The notes beneath the pieces are model-generated. The model did not search any database and was not told the origin of the DNA. It was given only the letters and a program-made list of their open reading frames with translations. Shown in pieces: positions 33,097 through 45,200 of a DNA stretch of 64,000 bases. Numbering within the stretch: position 1 is the stretch's first letter; each line of letters opens with the position of its first letter. The DNA comes from Pigoraptor vietnamica (Eukaryota > Opisthokonta > Filasterea), in NCBI GenBank assembly GCA_943704525.1, contig CALSCQ010000188.1, positions 41,880-105,879 on the forward strand. The letters are read 5' to 3'. The translations under genes were made by a program, and so were the position numbers.

Positions 33097-33774
33097 ATGG
33101 AGGAGGCTGTGCGAGGTGAGTTATCGCGAGGAGCGAGGCCTGTCTCCATCTCCGTGGAGTGAACGCGCGTCAGAAGCACTTATAGACTACTGCAACCGTC
33201 ACTGGCGACCCCTGCGCTTTTGTCACGCACACACTGAGATTGCGATCGACACACAGAGATGCAGGGAGAGGTTGAACGGCTCGAGAGGGAGATCTCGCGG
33301 CTGCGTCGCAATCTTGACGCACTGGGAGAGCATCAGGAGAACGTACTCGCCGTGTCTGAAATTTGGGTGGGTTTCAACTGAGAGCGCCTCTGTCCTGGGC
33401 AATGTTACAGAGGGTGTCCTGGGCCATGTTACAGAGGGTGGGCCGCTGGGAGTTGCATGCCTGGAAGGATGGCCCTTGCCTTGTGAAGCGGATGAAAACT
33501 CGCTTTGGCTATGTGAATTCGCTGTGGATGGATGTTCTCGATGAAAAGTCGCGTAATGTGCACATGCAAAATTGTTGTGGAGTGAGACGGTTTGTTTTCG
33601 CTTGTTTAAGACACCTCTCAAAGCGGCGTAATGGCCTCGGTGTCATTCAGCAGAAGCCCGCGCTAAATGGACCAAGTGCCCCACCCATTGCAGGCCGAGT
33701 GGCTCAATCGCGCTGTGTTGGCCGCTGCGTCGACTCCCGCCGGTCCCTCCCTCCCTCGCACGGCCTCTTCATGA
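33097..33774 (+). CDS. DAD2: Small DASH-complex Dad2-like kinetochore protein (candidate)
   Basis: Three exons (33097-33115, 33257-33366, 33694-33774) encode 69 residues. The protein is a short coiled coil (MEEAVREMQGEVERLEREIS ...) ending with ENVLAVSEIWAEWLNRAVLA, which lines up with the Dad2 end of fission yeast (TENVAVVLQNWKNVLSTISL). Dad2 is a subunit of the DASH/Dam1 ring that couples kinetochores to microtubules. E2F-like promoter sites fit a cell-cycle gene. Weak points: small size and a 327-bp last intron. A longer third exon from 33651 would be an alternative ending. Confidence 0.55.
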
Positions 33775-35024
33775 CCACAAAGGAGGAATTGCGACACAGG
33801 GAAAATACAGCTGCGACAACACGACGGCGCTGATGCGCGACACGAATGGGCTATTCTCAGAGACGCACACAAGTACGGAACTCTACATGTTTGTGCGCGT
33901 GTGTGAAAGGGCATGGCTGTTTGGATGTGCGTGTGTGCGTGTGTGTGTGTGTGTGGTGTGCGTGTGCGTGTGTGTGTGTGTGTGGTGTGTGCGCGTGTGT
34001 GTGCGTGTGTGTGTGTGTGTGCGTGTGTGTGTGTGTGTGCTTGTGCCTGCGTATCCCTTCAGCATTTGCCCACCGTCGGCTCAAAGCAAGCGCCCTTTCC
34101 AGAAACCGATCCTGTCTCGCGTGGTCTACATCGTCCTCACAAGGGCATTGGGACTGTTTGTGGGCGCCGGCGTGTCACGGGACAGGTCGGCGGATGTTGC
34201 GCAGTGTGCGAGGGCGGCTGCGATGTGCCACTTTGGTGCGATGTACGAGTTCGGCTTTTGTCTCTCCACGGAGTGCCACGTATCGAGGCGAGGGGCGTTG
34301 CGTTGATTCGGAGAGCGGCAGAGGGCGAGGGGACTGGACTGCGAAGGTGTGGCTGGGGGATCATGAAGACGAGCTCAAGCAGAGGGGTCTCTGGTGAAGA
34401 GAGAAAATGAATGCGCAGGTGTCAAATTGAGTGGCCGCGGATTGTGCAGTTGTTGCGTCTTCGTTTGGTGCGCTGCACGCGCGACCTTGCAGGGCTCGGC
34501 AGGAAAGAAAAACAGTGTTGGTCAACAGCAAGAACGAGCTCACTATACAGCGCAGCTATCGCGGCTAACTGAACTGCATCGTGTGCCGAATGGCTGCCAC
34601 TCTCGGGGGACTGCAACCGGCCGAACACTCGATCACTGGCTCAGAGGGGGGGGCAGCTGAAGCTCTTATTGCGCGGACGCACGCGCGAGCCGCAAACGCG
34701 AGGCGCAGCACGCAAACGCAACAGCAGCGACACACTTGCGCAAGTTGCACACCAATGAACGCGCAAAAAACCAACGCAGCACCCCACGCAGTGCCCAAAC
34801 TGTGCGAACGGCACACGCAGCCGCACAAACGGACAGCAAAGACGCGAGCGAACATCACGCAGCACGCGCAAACGAGGCGCGGCACGCACGCGCACGAAGA
34901 CAAGACGCGAGCAAACGCCATACTAGTCGCGACGGAACAAGCGCCCACCGCGGCACTCCTAAGGCCAGCATTTCTTGCACATACCCAACATCGACAGAGG
35001 TTTGCGCAAGGCCGCGCGCCTCCT
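33775..35024. other. Gene-poor spacer with a (GT)n tract and degenerate CGCAAACG repeats
   Basis: A (GT)n-rich tract with GC interruptions spans 33925-34041. The section 34080-34560 shows no supported gene. The section 34670-34970 is a degenerate array of CGCAAACG-like words (for example GCAGCACGCAAACGCAACAG), reading through on both strands without coding character. Confidence 0.65.
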
Positions 35025-35726
35025 TCAAAAGACGAACGCGAGCGCCGTCCGCGCCCGAGAGCGAGCAAGCGCGCCCTCGGGAAGGACATTCACCTTGATG
35101 CGTTTGCTGAGACGCTCGAGCGAGGGGCTCTCACGTTGGGGCTTTGGCCGCTTCTCGCCCACTGTCTTCTCGCGCGGCGCGGGCTCCACGTTGGCAGCCG
35201 ACGTGTCGTTCTCGTTCAACTCCTCCTCCGTCGATCCGCATTCGGACGGCGCGAGGTCGTCTGCCGGGCCCGCTATCCTTGTAATGCGCAGCGCAGAACT
35301 CACGTGGCAGCGCACCAATGGCGCCTTTGTCCGGCCTTCCACGCGCGCGAGTAGTGTCGCCCGCGGTACGGCAAATCGCGAGATGCGTGGTGCGCTGTCC
35401 TGAGGCACGTGCGCGTCGCCGTTCGCTTGAGTGTAAGTCACACTTCGAATTGCGTCCAGGCACGCCACTTCGCTCTCGGTGAAAGAGGCGTCCGAGTCGC
35501 TCCAGTCGCACTCATCGGCCTCAGACCGGTCCAAAAACGACGACGCCGACATCACAGACGCGCTGTCGAGCACCTCGTCACACCTCAACACGTCCGCGCA
35601 CGGACTCGACCCGCCTTCCGCTTGCATCCAGAGTTCCAATTTCCTTGCGGCGGCAAGGTCGATGGCGGGCTCTGGCGATGCTTCGCGCTTAGTTGCGGTC
35701 GAGCCGCCGTCCTCTGCGCACGACAT
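35025..35726 (-). CDS. Hypothetical acidic, Ser-rich protein (233 residues)
   Basis: An open frame from the first in-frame ATG (35726) to a stop at 35025. I do not recognise it. Composition is Ser/Asp/Glu-rich (SFLDRSEADECDWSDSDASF) with a Lys/Arg-rich end (EKRPKPQRESPSLERLSKRI), like a disordered nuclear protein. Codon use matches neighbouring genes, and the frame is 232 codons without a stop. A GTGAGT-like donor near 35302 raises the chance of further introns, so the 3' half may be wrong. Confidence 0.4.
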   Translation of the reverse strand: MSCAEDGGSTATKREASPEPAIDLAAARKLELWMQAEGGSSPCADVLRCDEVLDSASVMSASSFLDRSEADECDWSDSDASFTESEVACLDAIRSVTYTQANGDAHVPQDSAPRISRFAVPRATLLARVEGRTKAPLVRCHVSSALRITRIAGPADDLAPSECGSTEEELNENDTSAANVEPAPREKTVGEKRPKPQRESPSLERLSKRIKVNVLPEGALARSRARTALAFVF

Positions 35727-36368
35727 GGCCGCACGGAAGTACTGTGAGGGAGGGTCGGTCGGTCGTCGCCCGTTGCCCTTTTGTGCTGCCTTGTCGCGTG
35801 CAGCACGTCGGATCCCCAGCACGTCGGCGTTGATTCGGGCGGGAGAGTGTCGAAGGGCGCGATTTCGGAGCGTGCGATGATGGGTTGAGCGGGAACGCGG
35901 TGGTTTCTTGCAGGTGCGGTGGGGTTATCTGCGAAGTGACCAACGCTGTCTCCGCAGCCAAAATTCGACGGTGGAACGCGCGAATGCAGGCGGTTGATGA
36001 AGTGATCGGCGCGCAGGAAGTGTGTTTCAGAGCACGCCTCCCGCCAACCATGCGATTCAAAATTGTGGGGGGGTGCGCTCGGCGTCGCAATGTGGACCGC
36101 CGCCCAATTTTCAAATTTTTCCCCCATTTCCAATGTGATGAGTCCCGAGGGCATTTTGAATCAAATTTTGGCTGGTTTTGCCGCGCGCGCCTCGACGAGT
36201 GTCACGTGAGCGCTCCACATCGTCAGCTGGAGCACTGCCGTTGTGGATGCTTGGTGCTCGCGACACGAACAAGTCTGCTCCCCGCAATTCGAGGCCTGCT
36301 ACGCCCGCACGCTGCGTTGGCGGTGCCCTTAATACTCTGCGGCGACCTACCGTTAGAGTCCATTCACA
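35727..36368. other. Divergent spacer before TMEM161
   Basis: 642 bp without a recognised gene. An E-box CACGTG is at 36203-36208, about 165 bp before the TMEM161 start. An AT-rich stretch (AATTTTCAAATTTTTCCCCC) is at about 36104-36123. Confidence 0.5.
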
Positions 36369-38710
36369 ATGGCAGTCCTTGGGCCGGAGATTCTCCTCAT
36401 ATTCGCCACCGCAGTGACGCTCGTGCGCTCTGCGGGTGTTCTGGCGCTTCCCACGCGCTTGTTCAGAGGGTATGTATAGCGACACGACACGCTTGTGGTT
36501 CTCTACTGTTTCAAGCTCACACCGCCCAATACACACCGCAGGCTCGTGTATTATACACTGCCGCACGATGGAGAGCTACGACAGATGTTCGGCTCGCAAT
36601 CAAGTGACCCCAAGAAGAAGAATCGGTGGGACCTCAGTGCAACGACATCGCCGGTGGAGTGTACTGGTGTCGGCGGAATGTATTGGTGACTGTTGTTCCT
36701 GCACATAGCTCCAAAGGAACACAGCCAGAGACGGACTTCAAAGTGCCGAAGGGGGAGGGTGCGATTAGCCTCGACCCGCGCAAGGTGGGACTTGCTGCAT
36801 GCGTGTCTGCATGCGGTGGGTCTGTGCGTGCACTGAACGGCTTTGCAAATCATCCGCCAGATCACGTCAGAGCAGCAGTTGCTCGGGCATCTCTTCTATC
36901 TCGAGCTTGAAACGCTAATGTCGCTTGTCTTCGCGGCGAGCGTGGTCGTCATGCTCGTGGACTTTTATTACGGCGCCATTGCATCGCCGGAGATGGCGCG
37001 GTCTGCGAAGTACAGCCTCGTGTGGCTGTACCTTGCGCTACTTTACAGCGGGTGTGTTTCCTTGTGGTTGCGTCTGATGTCAAGTCACTGTGGATTGGGC
37101 GCTGAATGCCGTTGTCTCCCCGCAGCAAGACCGTGTACGATGTCTCGGCGCTGTACTTCAAGTCTCCCCGCGAGCTCCTCCTTCTGTCGTCGGCCGCCGT
37201 GGTCATGTTCGCTGCGGCGTCGGCTGCGCTTATGAACGACGGGTCCCTGTTCGACTTTGATCTCCAGCTAGGTGGGCCCTCTGTGACCTCGACGCCATGC
37301 AATCCGCGTTCGTCACTTTCTTCGTCGCTGGGACGTCCGCTGCGCTTGCGTGCATCCATCTCGGCGCCGCTTGCGAACAGCGCTTTCGTCGCAGGCTTTG
37401 AGGCGGTCGTGAACCGCGCGAACGTGCTGTTGCAAGAGAGCGGCCTCCTCATCAAGTGAGTGCTGCACGGGACAGTGGCGGCCGATCTCTCGGGACGTGC
37501 TAAGTGTGCCCGCTCGCAGGGTGGATCCCTCGCCCGTGCGCTATAAGATTGCGATGGCGGGCGTCAGCGGCATACTTGGCGGCCTTCTCTTCTACCCGTC
37601 GGTTCGCATGGCGCGCTCGCACGTCGCCGCGACAGGCGCTGCGAGCGCGAGTGCCGTCGAGAGGTAGTTGCACCGTCTCAAACTGTTCGGGTGGCGTAGT
37701 CTTCATACCGTGTTGGGTCCTCTGCGCGGCGGGCGCGGACTTCGAATCGATTTGCAATTGGCATGCATTTGAGGCACCATGCTGATCGCCTCGCTTCGCG
37801 CACCGCAGGTTGCTGCTGAACATCGGCTTTCTTGCGCCTGCACTTCTGAGCCTCGCGTGGGTGAGGCCGCTGGCCCGGGACGCCTTCCGGGATGCCGGCA
37901 TCGAGTGGGTAGCCGTGACACCACTGTGTCGCGACTGCGTGCGCTGACGGGCCCTTGTCCAAACGGTTAGGATGACACCCGACCAGTTTGATCGGTGGCG
38001 CATTGGGGCGGTCGTGGCCGCATGCCTCCTGCGCGTCTTCCTGGCCCGTGTGCACCTGCAGGTATGTCGGCGTCTCCCTTGTCCACTCGCCTTCGCGTGC
38101 CTCGTGAGTTTACGCGTGACACACGGCATTCATTTGTGCATTTCACGCGCAGGCGTACCTCAACCAGGCATTTGCGCGCGTGCGTGTCGCCACACTCCCC
38201 AGCACAAGAAAAGTCACCGTCGCCGAACTGCGGACTGTGGTGTGTTTTGCGATGCGTGCAGTGAGAGCAGTGGACCTCTGCGACGCTCCGTGTGGTCATT
38301 CGCGGTCGCTGGATGCGCCATGCTCTCGAACCCTCGCGTTGTCGTCCATTCTTGTTGCGCTTGGTACCCCTTTCGTTGTGTCTGAGCGCCCTTGTTTCTC
38401 GCAGGTCGACAACATCTACCGGCTGGTCGTTGTCATCGCGGTCCAGCTGCTTGCGCCGACCCTTCTCCTCCTCTGCGCGTGCCTCGCCCTCAAAATGCAG
38501 GGCGGGTTCCAATGGTGGCAGTCGGCAACCGCCGAAGGTTCGACAACACCAGATGACGACAGCGGCGCCTATGGCCGCGACCACCCCGTGACGCTCTTCT
38601 CGCGCGGGTTCTTCTCCTATCTATGCTGGTGGTTGTGCACCGCGCAGGGCGTTCTCGGCGCGCTTGGCTTTCTGTATGTCAAGGTGGCCGAGAAGAGCGG
38701 TGTGGAATGA
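36369..38710 (+). CDS. TMEM161: TMEM161 multi-pass membrane protein
   Basis: Eleven exons: 36369-36469, 36542-36658, 36709-36784, 36861-37051, 37126-37271, 37395-37455, 37520-37663, 37809-37904, 37971-38061, 38153-38239, 38405-38710 (471 residues; human about 480). The start MAVLGPEILLIFATAVTLVR parallels TMEM161 MAVMGVQLVVTLLTATL. At least seven hydrophobic helices follow, including SLVFAASVVVMLVDFYYGAI, YKIAMAGVSGILGGLLFYPS and LVVVIAVQLLAPTLLLLCAC. TMEM161 proteins are poorly understood; in animals they affect ion currents. The exon 2 donor is uncertain (36658 or another in-phase GT about 20 bp later). Confidence 0.85.
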
Positions 38711-38794
38711 AAGGGCAGCCCATCACGGCACCCCTGTGCGCTGTCTAGACGAGCGACCTTGCGACAGAGGCACTCAGACATTACATATTACTCC

Positions 38795-39831
38795 TTATGA
38801 CGTGCCCCCCAGCCCCGTCACTACCTCGCACCACCGCCACAGCCGCGCGGCCATGGCGTCGTCCAACCCGCCCTTTGCGGTGCGCCCCGGCGCGCAGTTG
38901 TTGTAGTACACCCCGGCCTCGATGTCCGGCGACGTGGCGCAGTAGAGGGTGGTTGCCGCGCCTTGCTCGAGCGTCTTCGTCAGCGGCGACACGAGCCAGA
39001 ACAGCGTGCGGTAGAAGAGCGAGTGTCGCGTGATCTCCGTCTGTATCATGTTGCCGGGGTGCAGCGACACGGCCACCACGCCGCGCCCGTCGCTCCCCCC
39101 GTACCGCCGCGAAAACTCGCGCGCAAACAGCACGTCGGCGAGCTTCGCCTGCGAGTACGCCCACTGGTGATTGTAGTTGGCGCGGTGGAGCGGGAACGTC
39201 GTCTCCCAGCGAGCCCGCCAGCCCTCGGCGTGCTTCACAGGGCCCACACGCGTCACGCGGCCGCTTCCGTCGCGCTCGACGGCGGGCAACTCCTCCGGCA
39301 CGGCGAGGTCGAAGACGGGATAGCCATGGGACTCGGACGACACGACGACCACGCGCGAGGGCGCGGAGGCCTGCAGCGCCGGGAGGAGCAGGTTGGCGAG
39401 GAGAAAGTGGCCCACGTGGACGCCGACGGTGAGCTCGATCCCCTCGGCCGTTTCGGTGTACCCCTCGGGAAGAAGGAAGACGGCGGCGTTGCACACGAGC
39501 ACGTCGCAGCGCCCGCCCAGGTCACGGAGAAACGACGCCGCAAACGACCGCACGGACGCCTGCGACGCGAGATCGAGAGCCATGAAGCGCACGTTGGAAG
39601 AAGGGTGTCGCTCGCGGATGCGACGCACGGCGTCCTCGCCCCTGTAGATGCCAATTGAGAGGGGACTCACTTGACGACAAGTCAAGCACACACACACACA
39701 CACACACACACACGTATATACACACACATAGACACACACACACACACACATATATATACACACATAGACACACAGACACACACACACACACACACACATA
39801 CACACACATAGACACACACACACACACATAG

Positions 39832-39885
<54 letters not shown>

Positions 39886-40178
39886 TCCACAGCACCCGCA
39901 CGCACGCAAAAATTATGCAAGCAGTAGCACACGCGAAGGTGCCCACCACCCAACGACCGCCTCACACCATCCTACACTTATTCGCAATCACACACAACAC
40001 ACCTGTCCTTGCTTCGGCAGCCCAGGACGACGGTCGCACCGCGCAGTGCAAACACACGCGCCGTCTCAAACCCGATGCCCGCATTGGCACCCGTCACCAC
40101 GACCACGCGACCACCGAGGCCCACGCCCGCGGTGACCTCCTCGCCGGTGCTTGCGCCGCCAAACTTCCGCTGCGCCAT
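38795..40178 (-). CDS. Short-chain dehydrogenase/reductase (WWOX/retinol-dehydrogenase-like)
   Basis: Two minus-strand exons, 40003-40178 and 38795-39641, encode 340 residues. The Rossmann motif TGANAGIG, the DLAS and CNAA motifs, the SSESHG strand, and the catalytic YSQAK are intact, followed by HPGNM. The order and the insert between SS and YxxxK resemble the RDH/WWOX/protochlorophyllide-reductase-like group. Substrate cannot be inferred; NAD(P)-dependent carbonyl/alcohol oxidoreductase activity is likely. The 361-bp intron is filled with (CA)n and holds no coding potential. Confidence 0.9.
39686..39892. repeat. (CA)n microsatellite inside the SDR intron
   Basis: About 200 bp of CA units with interspersed TA and GACA units. 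It takes up over half of the 361-bp intron. Confidence 0.95.
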
Positions 40179-40450
40179 TGTGTGTGTTCTGCCTCCTATT
40201 GCGGGAGAAGAGTCTCTGTTTTAACGGCGCGTTGTGGGGTCGTTGATACTCAGACTCGGGTGCGACCAGTACTGTCCGGCTACTAGACTAAAAATTTCCG
40301 ACAGCTCTCAGGCTGTTCGAATAGACTGTGTCGGCAACATGCGCGCAGTTACAGTGCACTAGAGAGTGCGCATAGCACCTGCGTGCACGCTATCGCCGCG
40401 ACTACCGACAACAACGGCCAGTCACGAGGCAAGTGCAACGATGCGCTTTG

Positions 40451-41559
40451 TCACTGCAACAGCGTCCTCTGACGGCCCATCCACAGCACGCGATCCCGCT
40501 TGCGCCCGAGCGCCGCGACCATCACCGCGACCAGACGCTCGTCGTCCGCGCAGCCCTCGTACCCGGCCTCGGTCAGCAGGCGGTGGTCGTCCGTACGAAT
40601 CTCACGCACGAGCGTCGGCTCGGTGCGCTCGACGTGAGCCGATGCAAAGTCCTTGTGGTTTGTGTGCGAGAACGCAATCACATCGCCCACCGCAACGCGC
40701 CGCGTGAGCGCGAGCACAGCCACCTTCTTTTCTCCGAACATGCGGTCAAGTGTCCCGACGGGAAAGTAGCACGCCTCGGGAACCTCAATCGTGTCCACGC
40801 GCCGCAGACGCTGCTGGAAGGCGAAAAACTCGGACGGCGTGACGCACCCCGCGGCCGTGTTGGTCTCCTGCACGACGCAGCGGCAATTGGCGAGCCGCAA
40901 GTGACGGAGTCCTTCGATGCGCGATACTACGTCGAGCACGTGGCCCGTGAGAGGGGCGCCCGTGATTGTGAGGTCGTCCAATCCCCGCATGGCCGTCAGG
41001 GGATCCGCGACAAACGACGCACTGGCAAGGGGCATCTCGAACGTCAGGCGCCGCACATGGTCGAATGCCGCGAGTGTTGGCGGTATTTTGGACAGCGCAT
41101 ACGGCGACAGGTCGAGCGACTCGTTGCGCGACAGGGCGCACGCATCAAGGGCCTCTTGCACACGCACGTCTTGCGCCGGCGGGGCCTTCGCGGGCGGCGA
41201 TTGGGCTGTCCTCTCGCGCGCTGGTGCGCTGCTGTCGCTCCCAGTCCATAATGTCACGGCGACGTAAATGCCTGCAGCACAGCGGCATTAAATAGGGCAC
41301 ACTTGGATTGAGCCCCTTGTTCGGAAGGGCTCCGACAACCCACCCAGCACAGCGACGCCAAACTCAAGCAGGACGCGCGGCGGCAAGCCCAAAGCAAAGT
41401 ATCCGACAATAAAGAGTTTGACCTGAAAAGCAAATTGCCAGTTTGCGTCAGCCGCTCAAGACGTGCCACGTTGCACGCGGGCGCATCCAAAAGAACACCC
41501 ACCAACACAGAGACAACCCGATATTGGGTGGAGACGCGGGTGTTCCCGGGCACAACCAT
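40451..41559 (-). CDS. Unknown membrane protein with leucine-rich C-terminal region
   Basis: Three minus-strand exons (41503-41559, 41344-41422, 40451-41271) give 318 residues with consistent phases. Residues about 15-55 form one or two membrane helices (VVSVLVKLFIVGYFALGLPP, LLEFGVAVLGIYVAVTLW). The C-terminal ~260 residues include LRR-like strands: SLDLSPYALSKIPPTLAAF, VRRLTFEM, LDDLTITGAPL and LRHLRLANC. I do not recognise the family. Exons 2-3 are well supported by the continuous hydrophobic segment; exon 1 is less certain. Confidence 0.55.
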
Positions 41560-41894
41560 TCTCGCTGAAGACGAACGTTGCTACGCCCTGGCGTTGGAGC
41601 TCAAAACGGTCCTTTTTTCCAATCCACACACACGAATTCGACGCGAGTTTTTAAGTAACACGCGTGTTACATGCCACGTGCAAAGACGTCACGACGGGCA
41701 CATGACGTCCCTGATCAGGTGAGCGGGGGCACGTGCCCCCTCCGACCGTGTGGGTTCGACAGCCTTCCGTGCGGGCGCGCCCGTCTGCGCTGTGCAAGGG
41801 CACAAGGCGTGCGCGTCCCCAAGAAGACGCTGTGCTTGACTCTATCTTGTTCAAGAGAGACCGCAGGAGGCCGCCGTTTATCTGCCGAGCGACC
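41560..41894. promoter_or_regulatory. Divergent promoter, unknown membrane protein / FAAL fusion
   Basis: 335 bp between start codons. It includes an inverted repeat AACACGCGTGTT at 41657-41668 and an E-box CACGTG at 41675-41680. Function is inferred. Confidence 0.4.
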
Positions 41895-42225
41895 ATGCCC
41901 GACGGAAAGGGTGTGTGGGCATGTGTGTGATGGGCTGCGGTCGGCATAGCGACTCATGTACATGTGTGTCTCGCAGGTCTGCGGCCCGCCCACAAGGGGG
42001 CTGTGAACGCCTTCGTCTCCGCCGTCACGCGTCGTGTGCGGATGGCGGCGCGCTTTCTCGCGGCGATGTTCAAGGCGCTCTTTGTGCTCATTCTCGGCAA
42101 ACAGCGGAATGCCACGTCACGCAGTACGCAGACGCCCATCCCGAAGCGCAGTGCAAGGTGCGTGGGGCTTTTGGGCGCTGCTTCTCTGATTCGTTCTGTC
42201 CTGTGCGCTTTCATGGTGCTCTGTG

Positions 42226-42264
<39 letters not shown>

Positions 42265-45200
42265 ATGCGTGCGCGCTGTGTGTGGGGCTGCGACTAGCTA
42301 CTGACTGTGTGTGTGCATGCGTGTGTGCGGCTGCGACTAGCTACTGACTGTGTGTGTGCATGCGCGCGCTGTGTGGGGGGCTGCGACTGCTACTGACTGT
42401 GTGTGTGCATGCGCGCGCGGTGTGTGTGGGGCTGCGACTAGCTACTGACTGTGTGTGTGCATGCGCGCTGTGTGCGGCTGCGACTAGCTACTGACTGACT
42501 GTGTGTGTGCATGCGCGCGCGCTGTGTGCGGGGCTGCGACTGCTACTGACTGTGTCGCGTCAACAGTGCATCGGCGGACCTTTCGTCGGTGGCCACCGCA
42601 GACTCGGATACAATTCGCTCCTTTGCGACGGTCGTGCACATTTTGAAGTGGCGTGCGCTGCAGCACCCCGACAAGCCGACGCACACGTTCCTCGGCGAGG
42701 ATGGCGCAGTGGTGGACCGCCTCAACTACGCCGAGATGGACGTCGAGGCGCGCAAGGTCGCGGGCCTTCTCCAGACAACGGCAGGGTTTGCGAAGGGCGA
42801 CCGCGTCATTCTCGCGTACCCGCCGGGGCTCGACTTTGTTGTGGCCTTCTGGGGCTGCCTCTATGCGGGCGCGATCGCCGTCCCAGTGTACCCGCCGAAC
42901 CCGCAGTCCCTCTCGCGCGACATGCACAAGTTCCGGTGAGTGCGCGACGGCTTCTCCTTGCTCGGATGTGTGCGCGCCTCGGCATCTCTCTTTGTCACAT
43001 CGACAATGACTCCTGCTGAGACGTCTTGCGTGCCCTTGCGCCGCGCAGCAAAGTTGCCGAGGACTCTGGCGCGCGCATCGTCCTCACCACGCACATGTAC
43101 AATCTCGCGACGGGCATTGGCACCATCCGCCAGTCGCTCTCCGGCGGCGGCGTGCGGTGGCCGACGGCGCTGCAGTGGCTCACCACTGACGCGCTCCCCG
43201 ACGCCCTCGGCGGGTCGTACGTGGCGCCGGAGCTGGCGCGCGCGGACATTGCGTTCTTCCAGTACACGAGCGGGTCGACGTCGGACCCGAAGGCGGTGAT
43301 GGTGTCGCACGGCAACATCATGGGCCAGATGCTCACGTGGGACAGCATCCGCCCGGGTCACGTGCTCGTGTCGTGGCTGCCCTCGTACCACGACATGGGC
43401 CTTGTCGGGTACATCATCGTGCCGATGGTCGCCGCCGCGCACGTCGTCCAGTTCTCGCCCATCTCGTTCATCAAGAACCCCTTCCTCTGGGTCCAGACAA
43501 TCTCAAAGTACGGCGGCACCCACACGTGCGCGCCCAACTTTGCCTATGCGCTCACCGCGCGCAAGACGACGGACGCCCAGCGGGACACGCTCGAGCTGTC
43601 GCAGTGGCAGAGCGCCATCTGCGCGTCCGAGCCCATTCGCCCCGAGGCACTCAACGCCTTTGTCGAAAAGTTTGCGCCGGCGGGCTTCCGCGCCGACGCG
43701 TTCAACTGCGGCTACGGCCTCGCCGAGGTCACGCTCACGTGCACGCGGCAGAACCCGCTCGTCCCCGCGCCCTATGTGGTCCTGCACCTCGACAAGCGCG
43801 CACTTGAGACGGAGAAGACGGCCGCGGACGCCGACCCCGAGGTTGCGCAGCCCAAGGACATTGTGCGGCTTGTCGGCTGCGGCCGCGCGTGCCCCGACCA
43901 GAGCGTCGTCATTGTCGACCCGGACACTCACGAGCGGCTGCCCGAGGACCGCGTGGGCGAGATTTGGGTTTCCGGATCGAGCAACGCGCAGGGATACTGG
44001 CGGCGCCCGGAGCAGACCGAGGCGATGTTCCGCGCGCGCATCCGCGGCGATGCGACGGAGCGCCCGCACCTTCGCACGGGCGACCTCGGCTTTATCCGCG
44101 ACGGCGAGCTGTACGTCACGGGCCGCATCAAGGACATCATCATAGTGCGCGGCCGCAACATTCTCCCGCAGGACATTGAGCTCACCGTCGAGCAGGCGAG
44201 CGACCGCGTGCGCCCGGGTTGCGTCGCCGCCTTCTCGGTCGAGAAGGACGGTGAGGAGCGCCTCGTCGTCGCGGCCGAGTTGCGCGAGCTGGAGCGGCCC
44301 GCCGTGCACGCGGAGATTGTGCGCTCGATTCAGGACGCCGTGTTTGCGGAGCACCACCTGGCCTGCCACGCCATCAGCCTGCTCCGCCCGCGCTGCGTGC
44401 CCAAGACGACCAGCGGCAAGATCCAGCGGCACGGCGCGCGGTCGCAGTTCCTGGCGGGCACGCTCCGGGCCCAGCATTCGCAGACCTTCGACTTCACGCA
44501 CGACGACGACTCGCAGTCGACGTCCTCGGGCGGCAACGGCGAGTCGCGCGGCGAGCTCCCGCCGGCGGCCGACATTGAGCGCTGGCTGCTGCGGAAGATT
44601 GCGCCGCGCGTGCCGACGGCGGATGCCAACGCCACGTGGGCGGCGCTCGGCATGGACTCTGTCGCGCTCGTGGGCCTCGCGGCGGACCTGGGCAACTGGC
44701 TGGGCATCGTCGTCCCCCCGGCGGCCTTCTTCGAGCGCACCACCGTCCGCGCGCTCGCGGCGTACGTGGCGTCCGGTGTCTGCGCGTCGTCTTCAACGGG
44801 CGGTGCGTGCGCCGTAACCGAGCGCTTTAGCCAGCTCGAGCCGGGCCAGGAGGTCCCTCGCGAGTACTGCGAAATCGAGGAGTTCCCCGAGTTTGTGCAG
44901 CTGCAGCGGCAGAAGACCCAGCTGGAGGAGGCCGGCATCAAAATCCCCTACCTCCCCGTGATGAGCGCGGAGGATCGCCGGACGCGCCTCAACTTCAACA
45001 CGTACAACTACCTCGGCCTCGCGGGGCACCCGACCGTCGCCGCCGCGAGCAAGCGCGCGATCGACGAGTACGGCACGTCGATGTGCTCGTCGCCCATTGT
45101 GGGCCAGACGCGCCTGAACGTCGAGCTCGAGGAGGAGATTGCGTCGTTCCTGGGCGTCGAGAGCGCGATGGTGTTTATCGGGGGACACTCTGCGAACGTG

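Noticed and set aside
33412-33720. Open frame beginning MLQRVGRWELHAWKDGPCLV in intron 2 of the Dad2-like gene
   Set aside because: No family similarity; it lies between a good donor and acceptor and breaks the Dad2-like C-terminus if included.
39522-39965. CVCVCV-rich frames near the SDR gene
   Set aside because: Translation of the (CA)n microsatellite in the SDR intron.
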